From Lethocerus indicus (taxonomy: Eukaryota; Arthropoda; Insecta; Hemiptera; Belostomatidae), in assembly GCA_019843655.1 (NCBI GenBank), contig JACDQD010000011.1, positions 13,930,604 through 13,994,603 on the forward strand: DNA of 64,000 nt. The letters run 5' to 3'. Below the pieces are notes generated by a model. That model saw only the letters and a program-made list of their open reading frames with translations. It did no database searches and was not told where the DNA came from. Both the position numbers and the translations under genes were made by a program. Below, piece after piece: positions 28,001-40,400 of the stretch (within the stretch, counting starts at the first letter, position 1; every line of letters begins with the position of its first letter).

Positions 28001-29240
28001 ACTCTCTCCAGCCTCCTGCCGATCCCCGGGCCGGCGTCTCGACGAGCCCCGAGGATTATTAGGGTTAATAAGCGTCTGTTCATTAAAAGAACGCCTTCCA
28101 TCAGACGAGTCCTTTGTCCTATTAAGACGGCCCATTACTAGGGCACCGTGCGCCCGGAACACAACACGCTATCTGTTCACCAATAAGGTCATAGGGACAA
28201 CCGTACAAGGCTAATGAGTTACGAGAGGATACATCGATATTCATTAAAACTAACTTTTTCTTGGTTGTTTATACGCAAATGTATGGACATTATTTCACGC
28301 ATTTCGTCGAGAGTCGACATAAAGGACTCGCTGTATATATACCGGACGGTGTAAACCTTCACTTTAGAGTCTTCATCAAACCCGAATGAAATTCACGATG
28401 TGACGCAAGGACGCAAGAGCGAGAACGTGCCCAAGTTACGCAAATTAGGAGCTTCCTCGTACAACTGTTGGCAGTTGCGGCCGACCGCCCCCCTTTTTTT
28501 CATTCTTCGCATACAGCGAACGGCCCTGCATTGAGAATATCGGGACGGAGCGACCGATGGCGGATGGCGATGGCGAAAAAAGTTCGAATTGGCAGTTGTG
28601 GTTTTACGGCCGGCTAAAATAGGAACCGACCTGCCAGAACGAAGACCGACGGGCGTGGACGTATTGCCGTGAAGTCAGCAGTTTATTCGCAGTTTCGAAG
28701 TATGGTTCAAATATAACAGGGAACATATTTGTGTATGTCTCACATAGAAAAGAATCGACATATATTACTTTTAGGTTTAGGAAGCTTCTTAATTCAATAA
28801 TCGGTGCTGAATTTTTCACCTCATAAAAATTACATCAGTGATAAATACTTGGAGGACATTTTCGAAAAGTCGGGATTAACAGAGGTTTTTGCGTCGCCCA
28901 ATGTGAGTTTAATTTTCCGCATTCATTTTTGAAAACAGTTCAATGGCGTGGAACGACCCTTCATTCAGTTTCGGTCGCAGCTGTAATGAGCGACTCGACA
29001 AATGTCCTGCACAAATTAATATCTCGGAACCCGGCCTTAGACAATACGTTCTAGTGAAGGCCGCCTAACCGCCACAGAACTTCAGGATGCGGGCACAAGT
29101 CTCGGTTATCCTTCCCTTCACTAAAATTACTTCTTTTTATTTATTAATATATTCTGTACAACGGCCATTCAAGCCTCTGGAGTATTTCGGTTTCGTTCCC
29201 ACAACAATGCATAAAGATTTTCCGATGCCTTAATTTCCTT
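16100..29240. other. Long non-coding stretch, nothing recognised
   Basis: Over this interval I find no supported gene or RNA gene. GC-rich patches (17170-17460, 18230-18540, 21840-22080, 26320-26600, 27660-27860, 28430-28640) yield pairs of mirror-image frames on both strands, typical of GC-rich chance openings. Individual small items are listed separately: a palindrome at 22335-22361, and GGCCGGCC octamers at 24535, 26402 and 27683. Confidence 0.55.
22335..22361. repeat. 27-bp near-perfect palindrome
   Basis: CTGAAGAC and GTCTTCAG (8-bp arms) flank CC-GTGATCAC-C, whose core GTGATCAC is itself a palindrome, so the whole folds with one unpaired base. The outer arms resemble the CTGAAGATG start of the dispersed hairpin motif. 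About 30 bp downstream, CACTTTGTGG and CCACAAAGGG (about 22391-22435) form another imperfect stem. Confidence 0.6.
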
Positions 29241-29248
29241 TACATATT

Positions 29249-29431
29249 TTATATTCCTAGAAAGTAAGACCTCCAATATCTTTTCAAGGCAAAATCTGTG
29301 GGAGGCGAGAAAATGGGAGATGAACCTCCTGGCCAGAAAATCACAGGGTTCTCGTCCATGACCTCGTTCCCCGTTGCTGTGAACAAGGTCGCAATTGCAA
29401 ACAAGATTACCAACGCCAGTGGACACGACAT
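29249..29431 (-). CDS. Signal-peptide-like small open frame, 60 aa (hypothetical)
   Basis: The ATG at 29431 (minus) opens a 60-residue frame. Its first 21 residues have a typical secretory signal layout: MSCPLALVILFAIATLFTAT, then GN and an acidic stretch (EVMDENPV) where the mature part would begin. The mature part is rich in proline, glycine and aromatics (FWPGGSSP, FSPPTDF) and ends YFLGI. It has no cysteine apart from one in the signal, so it is not a disulfide-stabilised toxin-like peptide. The sequence before the ATG is pyrimidine-rich and has no strong start context. A small secreted peptide, a first coding exon or chance are all possible. No family is recognised. Confidence 0.25.
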   Translation of the reverse strand: MSCPLALVILFAIATLFTATGNEVMDENPVIFWPGGSSPIFSPPTDFALKRYWRSYFLGI

Positions 29432-29499
29432 AAGGATGAGAAGATTCTTTCAGAGAGCGGAGAAGAAGAGGACCGTTAAGTAATTAATTATTTGGACGT

Positions 29500-32400
29500 T
29501 TAACGCAGATCAGTGACCCGTGACCAATGGGTTTATCCTTCAGGAACAGGAGGTGTAGGAGATTCCTTACATTATAGGATGAATAAACATTATTAAATAG
29601 GAGAATATTTACAGGAAAGCGATGGTACGATACATACCAATTAATTCATAATATTCATTAAAATGTTTTAACGAACCGGGGGTTTATCGATGACGCAAAG
29701 TGTGAATACAGACACCTCCCTTAATATATATATTTTTTTTAGAATAATTGTTCGTGCCTACAAAACATTGAGGGGACCCCAACAAGAAATTACTCAACGA
29801 AGATAGGAAGATAACGCATTTTTAATTTTCTCTCCTTAACGCCTCGAGGGTTGGAACGGGGTATCGGCTCCTTCGCACTTATTAAAGGGTGTGTCGCCCC
29901 CCCCCCGCGGGGAAGGTCTGTTATTAAAAGGCGAAGGGGAAAGAGGTGCGACCGGCCACTAGATCATGGTCGGAAATTGATGTGTGGATGTCTCGAGATT
30001 GAGAAGGGGGTGCTCAAGAATGCGTTCCACGCTATCAATTGTAAATTGTCGGCCGGAGCGACGGGCCTGTTTGTTTTTGAGAATCGCCTCAATCCACCCC
30101 CGGGTCGGGCCCCCAGAGTAATCACACTGTAATTTGAGACGTTTACAGAAATTGGTTTTCTAATAAGTCTTCTGAGGCGGAGAAGAATGGGAGGAAGGAA
30201 GGAGAAAAAAAAGAGGTAATTTTTGTTTTATTTTCACTCTTTTTTTGTTTCGACCGGCCGAAGAAAATTTCTCTTCCGAGGGCGGTATTTATGAACAGTA
30301 AATCAACGCCACCCCGCATATATTATGAAGCCATTATGCGGCTGGGACCGGCGCTCGCAGCACCCACTACTGGCAGAGGTAGACAGCGTTACCGACAATA
30401 TCGTAAATCCAAGGTTTAAGACACCTATGCAATTTTTCCCAACCGTCTGTTTCAATTTTAGTCGTATAACTTCGGGACTTATTTCGAAACAATTCCAATC
30501 TTTTATCTCTCCATTATACTTATGTCTCGTATCATATTTTACTTTTTCGCATTTTAAATTCACGGACTCTTGAGCTATATAAGAATGGTTAAAAAAATAA
30601 TCACGAATTTTATATTATCGAGAAAGGATTGTTAACTCCTTTTTAATTAATAGGATCAAAAGTAATGCTAGACCAGGACATTATTTGTGATATGTTTTCA
30701 CACTATCTGTTCGAATACGGCTCATATTCATCAGGAAGCACCACTGCGGTTTTGCCCAAAAGAAAAGTGACGTACGATTCCGAAAATAATACGGTGGAAA
30801 GCACCACGGCCTCTCCATTTATCATTAAATCTTTTATTACTAATTAATTATTATGCACGAAACTATCCTTTCATTTCAGCCGGTCCCGAAGGAATCCGTT
30901 TTGAACAGCTTATAGCTTCAACTTTCACTTCTGAAGCACAAAATTATAAAGAATGAGGCGGCCTATTTTTATTTCCATATATAATTTGAAATATAAACAA
31001 GGATAATTTGATCCACCCCAGGAATGATTGTTATAGCTAATACCATTCTGAAAATGGAGTTTTCAAATTTTTGACAGCGTAAATTCGACGATAAATTCGA
31101 AAAAAAATCGGTGTGTGCTTGGAAAAATGACTGCTGGAAAGTTGACTACCTTCGAGGTCCAAATCATTTATGCCTATACGAATCCCGGCTGTTGCCCGCA
31201 GTTTGGCCAGGACCCAACGGGTCGAACGTGTCGATTCTGCGTTTCCGACAAGATCATAAATCTCCCGCTCGGCCGCCGGGTAAAGAACTGGTTTTTCGAG
31301 CGAAGGTGGGCTTCATTTCGAACCGACTTCCATTGTACAACATTTCTCGGACTCGGGAATGAGTCATCGAACTGCCCCCGCGGGCAGGGACTTGGGCTCG
31401 GTTAAGTCTGATGAGTCAAAGTACACGAGAGATAACGGAGGCGATGACCTCTCGTTCGGCTTGATCCGATTATTACGGCGTCTGACCCCGGCCTTGAAAT
31501 TATTATTATTCGAAAACGGGAGAGGGGGGCGGGTTAGAGAGGTACTTAATTTAATTAACTATATTTTGACCCGGAGCGAGATTAACCCGTTTAATACTGA
31601 ATTTCCTGCACTGCCCGGATCAAACCAGCGGTGATATTACGGGACGGTTAAGCCAGTTTATTACTTCCGAAAGACGAAGACTGGTCTAATAAAAAATATC
31701 AAAGGGTACCTAAATTATTTGTAGCCCGAGCTACATTTATCCTGCTGTTTACAAGAAGAGTAAAGAGTAGAAGGAAAAAATTATACCACAGACACAAAAA
31801 TAAACTTGAAAGTTTACGATGCAAGTATCAACATTAACTATCAACCCGCTGTCGAATATTATCTAGTCCCAGGCGAAACGATAAGATATGCATTTCATAT
31901 AATAGAAAAATTGAAATAATAATAATAGTACATCCGTTTCAAATAATATAATAGCGCATACATTTAATTCAAATATTATAACGAGGATACGAAATGGACC
32001 ACATAAGAAATGGTTTGTGACCTCGGTTCCCGATTTCACTGTGATGGAACACTCTGCAGCCGGCTGCAATTAAGCAATTATTGTAATTTAGAGTGCCAGA
32101 TGGGCCCGGTCGGCTGTTTATTTGTTACTACCATCGAAAACTTCCGGTCTTGGTTATCGTCAATTATTGTTTTTGCAAATACGGCTTCCGCAGTCATTTC
32201 GTGGGATCCACTTTGTTCATTGCGCATGGCCCATAATTGGATGCTAGGAAAGATTTGAGAGATATGAAAATAAGATTTTCTTTAAAAACATTACATTTTT
32301 AGAGCTCGGATGAATAAATTTAAAGGGGATACTACTGCGCTATTCTTACTTACTCCAGACGGGACCACGTGTCTTTCTTTTAGTAAATTTAGCCACTGTT

Positions 32401-32700
32401 TTGAACGCAGGAAACTGCAATCCAGAGACCAGGCAACGGAGAATTCATCGCTAGATCGAAGCTGTGCGATGAGATCGATTTGGGGTCGTACAAGTCGAAA
32501 ACAGAAGATCGGGGGCACTATTTTGAACACAAAAGCCAACTATTTCTGCCGTATGACGTTGGCCCGCTCACAAATATTTACCTGGGAGCGGATCGGGCGA
32601 TAGCTCCCACAGCGAGCCTTATCAGCATACAATGGTAACACCGATGCCGGCGCTAGAGTTCCTTGTCTGATATTCAACAATATTCGAGACGAATAAAAAG
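29500..32700. other. Non-coding stretch, little recognised
   Basis: A 10-base C run lies at 29897-29906 and a pyrimidine-tract acceptor-like string (TTTCATTTCAG) at 30869-30879. An ATG frame at 30665-30847 (60 aa, acidic N-terminus, two STTA repeats) follows an AG that could serve as an acceptor, but nothing else supports it. No transposon or RNA gene is recognised. Confidence 0.5.
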
Positions 32701-32710
32701 AGAGAAAAAA

Positions 32711-32827
32711 TAGCCGTAGAAAAAACGGAATCGATTTGCGGAATTCTACATTCTGTTATAACAGAATAATAATAAAAAAACCTGCCGTGGTAAAGAAAGG
32801 GAATCGATTTGCCGAATTCTGAATTCT
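32711..32827. repeat. Two-copy direct repeat around a perfect palindrome
   Basis: A unit of roughly 46 bp beginning GCCGT is present at about 32713-32755 and again 71 bp later at about 32784-32827. The best-conserved part is GGAATCGATTTGC followed by G or C and GAATTCT. Between the copies sits the 18-bp perfect palindrome ATTCTGTTATAACAGAAT (32750-32767). No coding potential is visible. Confidence 0.65.
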
Positions 32828-35317
32828 ATCTCCGGCGACGTTGTTGATCCTAAGGCTGAAATAAATAATTATAACGAGTTATAAATAAAAGAAACCTGTA
32901 TACTGCCAATGCTCCGATCTATTTGTAGATCCTTGGGTAAGCTCCTAGTCTACTTTCTTCAACTCGGAAACCACCGACGGGAGGAGGAGCGGGGTGTAAC
33001 TGCGAAATGTTTACAGTCGTGTTCGTTTAAACCTCCGGGATCGGCTTTTAAAACCTCTTCTGCATCGGGAAAAGCATAGGGGGGAATAAAAATATCTGCC
33101 CACGCGGGGAGCAAGGTCCCTCTGCCTCTATTTGCCAGATGCGGGCCTAAATTAAGTCCGCGCAGGGTTAAAAACGTTTAATCCCAAGTAAACCGCTCCC
33201 GTCTGCGAATTAAATGGGGGCATCTGAGCGAAACTCGTCCCACGCCTACCTTACCTTTCCCTAACCTTTCATAAGGGTAAATTCTAGCCGATAATTGGGG
33301 TTCGTACCGTCTAAAACCGTGCCGCTTGAAACGGCGTGTTTGAAACCAAAACTCGCACAAGGGACACCTTTCATCGGTCCGCTGCAAAGTCCCGAGCCAA
33401 TTTTCGGGCCCGACGATTTTTCAGGGGAAGGGGTGGGTCGTAAATTATTTCACAAACCGAAACAGACCTAAAAGGGGTCACTGATCTGTGAAATGACCGG
33501 TCTATTTCTGTGAGAGCGCCGCCTTAATTTCGCTTGCCCGGCGTTTCTCGCTCTCGGCAGCGTTTTTACTCCCCGTCTTCTGCCAACAGCGGGACTAATA
33601 GAAAGTCGGAACCGAGAACAATAGCGTCGTGTATTAATTTCACAATGTTTATTTACACGATAAATGCACTTGACGTTGTTTTATATTGAGGACAAAAATG
33701 GTGATGAGGGGGTGAAATTAAAAGCATCTACAATTTCATATAAAATAAGACAGCGGACAGAACTATTAAAAGTAGTATGATTTGTGACCGGCATTCAAGA
33801 TGCTATAGCTCACATATAAATGTCATATTAAATTGAATTTCTCCCGAAAGTACACCTACAGAAGTTGAAGGTTTTTTGTTAGAGTTGAATGGTTAGTTTG
33901 TCCTAATTCCAACAACGAGAAGTACTGCTTTATCTTTAGTATAGTTTAAGATAAGTAGTTTTCTATCTAAAGGACTTCTCGTTTTAGTTTCAGAGCGCGA
34001 TAAAACTGTAATTACATTGAAGGTTCAATGGTCTTGACCCAACAGAGGAGTGTCCCATTAAACCGAATAATTGCTTCACGATTACAATAGCAGTCGAGAG
34101 ATATCCAACAGTAATATAATAGACGGTAAAACTGCAGAACGGGGCGAATCGCAAAGGGACCGCGAACGGATAATCATTCATGCTCGGCCCGCGTTTTAAT
34201 TTTGGAATATTAAAAGTGGATTTGGCCGAACTTCAGGGCGTCTAAATGTGTAGAGACCGCGCAGCAGACCTGCGAGTCAAGGCGAAATTCGGGACCCTTT
34301 CGCCCGTTTAGGCCCTTGTCCTAGCGCCCCGGTCCCAACGGGGAAGGGGGCCGAAAATCGGCCGACTGTGGGACCGTCCCGGTCTGTGCGATTACAGTCG
34401 TTAGCAGCAGTTATTGTTTGTTTCAGGACGGGCCAAACGACCCGTTCAAATGACCGGGCGGGATGTAATTTCGGGGGCGCGATTTGCATCGACGGCGGCC
34501 GAACCGCGAAAGCAACAACCTTTAAATGGCCCCGGGGGGGATCTCATCATTCGAGATCGTGTCACGTCACTTTCGTTCGGACAACGGTGCCATGTTTTTA
34601 TTACATGATTGTAACTCGTTTATTACTGCAGGACCGGTTTCCAGTTTACACGTTAATACAATACCTTTTGAATGAATGACAAGCAGTAAAAATGAAATAG
34701 TAACCGCCGCGTTTGTCTCCTCTCGCTGGTCCAAAACCAGACGGGATTATAGCATCACGACAGTGTTAGTACTTAGTCGGGTATTTACACACTGTGAAGC
34801 ATCCAGTAAGCCTGAGGAGTTATTTAGGACAGCGATAATAAGCGGGGCCACTCTACGAAGTAGTTATATGGAAAACGCTATTTTGGATCTCCCGAGCACT
34901 AGAAATAAAAATTTAATGATGTTATCGTTATAAATTAAAACACTACAGGTCGTATATGTTCGGACTCATTTGAATGATATGACGGTCAACAACGCCAATC
35001 CGTTATACTAACAGAAAAAATTGGAAACAGGGACACGATCTCGCTAAAGACGATAAAATCAGTCTTCAACATTTTAAAATATTTCTACGCTGACACGGCA
35101 TCGAGATTATTAAACACAGGCGCTGATCGTGCAACAGGAAAAAAAACTGATCCGAACAAAAACTGGGTTAACGCGTATTCATATAAAGGAAAAAATCCTT
35201 TTTTCAAGTTGGCAACAACTCGGACTGACACATATTCCACGGATGGAACCGGAACGCCGTTAAGTAAATCGGGTGGCGTTGTTGGGCGTGCGGAGGGAGA
35301 GACCTGCCAATATTAAC

Positions 35318-35402
35318 AGAGCCGAAGATAACGGATTTAAGGTGCGTTAAACCTTTCTGAGTGGGGCTTTTCGTGTCGGTACCAACTAGTACCTTAGGGC
35401 CG
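35318..35402. repeat. 85-bp direct repeat, copy 1
   Basis: This copy matches 35868-35952 with three mismatches over 85 bp by eye (about 96%). Homology ends abruptly at both edges. It starts AGAGCCGAAGATAACGG, ends TTAGGGCCG and contains the imperfect stem GGTACC...GTACC. Both copies are open in one minus-strand frame, but the three differences change amino acids, so there is no sign of coding selection. Confidence 0.85.
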
Positions 35403-35867
35403 AGCTTTTGACCCCGCGGCGCGTAACCCCGCGCCTCTGCTTCCTGCCCAAACGACCGATATACCAAAACGGCGACCATTTAGCCGCATAACAAGAGAAA
35501 CGCCCCAACGAAACATGCAACATCCGAGTTTCTATTTCGGAATCGAATCTAGGGTACTAGTTCAAAACACGCCCCCGGTCGTAACACCGCCCTACCTGTT
35601 TCAAGATAATTGAACCGTCGATTCATTTTTTTTCCCCCCGACCCGCGGAGGAAAATCTTACTCCGGGCGTTAATTTCGTTAAACAAGCCGTGAAAACCGT
35701 GTATTTTTCAACCCGTTAATCCTCGGTTCCGCAAATAGAGGTCTTCCAAGGCGCTGCCAACAGAGCACAATCATTCCAAAAGCAGGACCCTGGGGGGGTG
35801 TGGGGTGAGAGGGCCTATTATCAAGCTTGTAAGGAATTTGATCTTGAGCCGCGATAAGACCAAGATA

Positions 35868-35952
35868 AGAGCCGAAGATAACGGATTTAAGGTGCGTTAA
35901 ACCTTTCTGAGCGGGGCTTTTCGAGTCGGTACCAACTAGTACGTTAGGGCCG
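35868..35952. repeat. 85-bp direct repeat, copy 2
   Basis: This is the second copy of the unit at 35318-35402, in the same orientation and exactly 550 bp away. The intervening DNA is not itself repeated, so this is a local duplicate or a pair of short dispersed repeats rather than a 550-bp tandem array. It lies inside a 163-codon minus-strand frame (35679-36170) with no recognisable domain. Confidence 0.85.
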
Positions 35953-36539
35953 CGATTCGAATAGGCATTGACCCAATTCGAAGTTTGAACTGGGTAGACC
36001 AGACCGAGAGATATGTGAACGGTTGCGGAGTCACTGGGCATTTTCAGACCCCAAGGCTGTACTGAAGCAATAACGGCAGTAATTATAATTCTCGCTTTCC
36101 ACAGATTTAAGAAAATGGCTGTGAGAATTAAAAAATTAGTATTTCGACAAGAGACGAGCTGTAGATGCAATGAAAAGGAAATATTACCAATCGTAAGACC
36201 TTTATTAGCGTAATAAACACTGTACGCTATTTGGACTCAATTTTTTTATTTATGACACATGAAGGTTTTGAATAATCATTGGGGGTTCATTACCTCCAAA
36301 TTTGCAATTAACAACGTATTATAACGATTTACTTGTGTTATCGATTATATCTTTAATTTAAGGTGTTCGCTTGTGTTTATATGTAACAACGACGATATTA
36401 CTAGGCGAGACAGGTTGTGGATATAGAATTACTGAGTGATGGAGGATATCATGCCAGTTTGAGGAATCGACAGTTCGGGATATTATCACTGTTGAGAAAC
36501 GTAGTCTAGCCATTAATTGGAACACTGTCACTGCACTGA

Positions 36540-36930
36540 GGAGGAAGTTTTCGTGCCGGCAGCCTAGCGGGGGTGATAAGGGCGGTCGTGAAGGTTGGTA
36601 GAACGGAGCCGGTGTACTCACCAACGGGTGTACGTGAGTGGAGGTGCCGTGCGAGGGCCAAGGGCCTTTTTCCATTGGCGGGCCCCGACGGGAGATAACG
36701 GGGCCGGAGTTGGATCAGTTTGGCGAGAGGGGGGTGAAAAAGAGAGTCGGAGAGAGAGAGAGAGACCGGACGACGCGGAGCACACTGGACACAGAGACCG
36801 GGACCGAGGACAGCACTTAACCACTGGCTGAATAGCACTGAGCGGCGAAGCCGGAGCGGAGCCGGCTGTCGGCGGCCCGTGGAGGGGCGGGCCCCCACTT
36901 ACCCTGAGGGCCCCAGCTTACCTCGCACCA
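36540..36930. other. CpG-rich patch with (GA)n microsatellite
   Basis: A GC- and CpG-rich interval with an AG dinucleotide tract at about 36751-36764. Several overlapping frames on both strands arise from the composition and none is recognised. On the minus strand two donor-like strings (GTAAGC at about 36914 and GTAAGT at about 36903) lie close together. It could be a CpG-rich regulatory patch or a TE fragment. Nothing in the sequence decides. Confidence 0.35.
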
Positions 36931-37038
36931 GTTACATAACTTGGCCACCATACGACACCACAATAAATCCTCTCAGTTATCTACCTGATTTACTCTTCTC
37001 GATATATAAATCTGCGAACTCAATGTTTGATCTAAGAC

Positions 37039-37430
37039 TGTTAACGAGCCACTGTAGTGGCCTTCCATAAGATGCCACTGAGGTACTACGGGCCACCATA
37101 GTGGCTCTCCACAAGATGCTACTGAGGTACTACGCGCCACTATAGTGCCTCTCCACAAGATGCCACTGAGGTACTACGGGCCACTATAGTGGCTCTCCGT
37201 TAGATACCGCTGAGGTATTGCCGCCAACTGTTTTGCATAAGTATCTGATTCTGGACATGAACTGATAGTATTTTGTTTTGCATCATTTGTTGCTGACAAC
37301 CGAAATAAAAAAATGCTTAGCAACCGATATGCCTCGACATCAGTCTCGATTCACTAGCTGTTCGATCGTTCGTAGCGAATAAAGTCAGTGCTTACTACGA
37401 AAAAATAATCACCTTATTTTTCTACCAACA
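37039..37430 (+). mobile_element. Possible solo LTR
   Basis: The segment begins TGTTAACGAGCC and ends TCTACCAACA, that is TG...CA with short TGTT/AACA inverted ends. It contains a tandem repeat array in its first half, an AATAAA poly(A) signal at about 37379-37384 and a T-rich stretch before the 3' end. This matches the U3-R-U5 order of an insect LTR of about 390 bp. The following GCGGATAAAT does not clearly match a primer-binding site, and the flanking bases (AAGAC versus GCGGA) show no target-site duplication. No gag-pol frame or second LTR is visible. The LTR reading is tentative. Confidence 0.35.
37049..37223. repeat. Tandem array of four 44-bp palindrome-bearing units
   Basis: Units start at 37049, 37093, 37137 and 37181; the last is 43 bp and is followed by a partial CCAACTG. 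Each opens with the palindrome CCACTATAGTGG or a near variant, then CTCTCCACAAGATG, then CACTGAGGTACTACGGG. Copies 2 and 3 are most alike and copy 4 is most diverged. The palindrome in each unit could bind a dimeric protein or form a small stem. Confidence 0.9.
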
Positions 37431-37439
37431 GCGGATAAA

Positions 37440-40400
37440 TAATATAAAATTATATGCCTCCGTTCAGCGGCAGTAACCTTGCTCTAAACCGCATTGAAGA
37501 GGGAACCACAATGTATCACCAATAAACTGGAGGAACAAAATGTGCATTTTACTAACCAGAAATTAAGCAAAAATAAAAGGTGATAAGTTAAAAGGGGGAA
37601 TAAGGTAAAAATGTCGGATCCATAGCTCCATGAATTAATCGTTATTTTTGAGGAGATGGCAAAATAGTAGCCTAAAATTAAAAGCCAACGCACCTTTCAA
37701 ACACACTTAGCTTCGGACAATATACAATATTCAAAGGCGCTTTAATAAAAATTGGGAAAACTCAAAACGAATGTCCGCTGAAATAAAAGTGAAGGGACTT
37801 AATACAAAATTCGTGCCATCGAAACGAGTTAACGTTATTTTAATTACGGCCATGAACCAGTTGGGGATAAGAGACGACATAAATAAAAGCTTTATAAAAT
37901 AGCGGTCTCACTATGGCCTGGGTAAGGCCTAGGCCCGATTCCCAGGACAATCTCAGTAAAAAGGACGTCGTGTTTGAAACACGAATGTCCGAGGAGCGAG
38001 TAAATAATAAATACGGGAATTTATTATTAGCCAGGCAGACTTATCGGGGAGGGAAGCCCAATATTTACAGCGAGATAGTGCAAGAGAGAGAGGTAGCCCA
38101 TCTCCCCCTTGCACCAGGCAACTCCGGTTTCACCGCAGTTAACTACTCATCGAATTTCAAAGTGTCTGTTTCACGCTGTTTCCCTTCCCGTCAGTGGGTA
38201 AACTCTCTTTTAACGTTTAAACCGCATTTCGTTTACTTCGACTAACTTAACACTAGTGCAAATTTTAGTCGATTGTGGCAATTCATTTAGACCGACAATT
38301 AGATATGGGAAAGTTTTCTACACGCGAAGACGAGATATAATGCAAAAAATGAATTCCCACAGACAGATATAATCATTTCAAGTCCGTTCATAATTTAAGG
38401 GAATAAACCTGAAGGTCATTGGACGGAAGGGGGGAAAAGTAAGTCCTTTCTAGATGCTAAATAATACTCTGTATCAAAGAGATCTCAGGTTGCAGAAGGA
38501 GTCCGAGAGGCAAGAAGATATTTCGACCGAACTTTCTTCTTTTTTTTCGTCTTATCTGGCTCGAAAATAATTTTCAATTCAAACTGGAACCGAAAAGGGA
38601 TAAAACAGGGCGCGATTAGACAGTGCGGGGCGGTCACAGTGGAGCCAACAAAGGTGTTGTGAGCGAGCCTGTTTTATGCGAACGGGCGGGAAAATTTACA
38701 CAAATCCCCGTTTGAATTTAGTGCCGCCTTTGGGGGAGAAATTGGACGCCTTTTCGCGCGCCGAAGAGAGTCAGTTATACTCGAAGGCATCGCAATCGCC
38801 GGCCGATCTCACGCTCCCATTTTCCCACCCGAGCACCAACCTCATTGTACACAGTGAAATCAAGAGTAAGCTACGAATAAAGTTCAGCTTTTTCATCGCG
38901 AACTGCCCAATATCTTCTAGAACTAACACTTCTCTTAAAATTTCTTCCATGTTAATTATTCCATGTATGAACGTTAAAATGAAGAAGTTGAATACTAAGC
39001 TAGACGGACTTCGACTTTTCAGAGGAGTCAAGGTGACCCCAAAAAACTATCATGAATTAGAGAACTACCTTTAAGCTGTTGTGCTTATGGCAACTTCGTA
39101 ATTCTGCTCACAGAGCATACAATTTCTGAAAGGATATTTTGGATATTTATTCCTTCCTTGTTTATAATCACGCAATCTGAATGCTTTAAATGCCTGTCAA
39201 ATCAATAGGATGTGATGAACAGTTTGAATGAATGAGATGTTTCTTGGAAGTCTCCTTTCCATTCCTACCCCGTAGAAAGAATGGGCCTTAGTGTGGGAAC
39301 CCGGCTCAAATTTCACTTTTCTTATCGTGTCTGAACATTTTAATTTCGAACAATAAAAGGTGACCCGGCCTGTAAAGTTTCGACGACCGGTCGTTTATCG
39401 GCCGCGCCTTATCCCAAAGTTTCGATTATTTACATAAACGGCCCCGCGCTCCCAAAGAGCGTACACAGGGGGCAGAGATTTGATCGCTGGGAGTCCGAGA
39501 GAAAGTTCCGCCATATCGAAAAAGGAAGCGTAATTGCGGTCCGGCCTACAACTAGGTTTACATCAAGATGGTATCGCCCGGGCCGTTTTCATAAACGCCC
39601 GCCGACTCTCCTCCAGTCATTATCCGCGGAATTGGGCAAGAAAAAGTTGGAACATTAGGCAAGGAATAGAAAAAAAGAAGACAATTCCCCAAATAAATTA
39701 ATCCCTCCTCTCCACAACCTAGACATCTGAACATTTCCATCTACGGTACCTTGTCAAAACCAAATTGCATAAATTTAAGACAACAAAAACATGGTATTTT
39801 AATGATACAAAATAGACCTCCATATACGCTCACTAACCTGTACAAGAGCCTATCATACACTTAACAATAATTAATTTACAACAACCATGGCAAAAAATAT
39901 ATATTCAAACTGTCAAGAACAGTAAAAAATTGACGCCACTGGAAGTAAATAAACCTATACTTATTTTTTTTTCTATAAACGAGGAAAGGACGTTTTGTTG
40001 ACGGCGATTGCCACGGCATAGTTAATAGGGAAGAGGACCTATTCAGGTACATTATAAATTTCTAATTGGCGAAAAAGCAGAGAGAAATTCCGCCTACGAA
40101 CAGTCCCCGGACCGATAAGGAAGAATGTTTCCCCAAAAATGGTGAGACGGTAGATAAAAAAAAATTAAGTAGAATAGAACCGGAATAGGTTAACCCCCGG
40201 GGGCGACATTATCCAAACTCCGGCGGTCCTTTTAAACAACGTCCGAGACAAAACTCCAAACCGCAGGAAGCCCCCTAAACGGTCTCCAACTTCACTTTCA
40301 CCCCGCGATTTTATAAATAGTGTATATATTTTGGCTACGCTTCGCTTGGCTCTAGAACTCGCTTTCTAATTTAATTTGAAGACGAAACCGTGAGATAAGG

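Noticed and set aside
35679..36170. 163-codon minus-strand frame containing one copy of the 85-bp repeat
   Set aside because: Differences between the repeat copies change residues, and no family is recognised, so coding is not supported.
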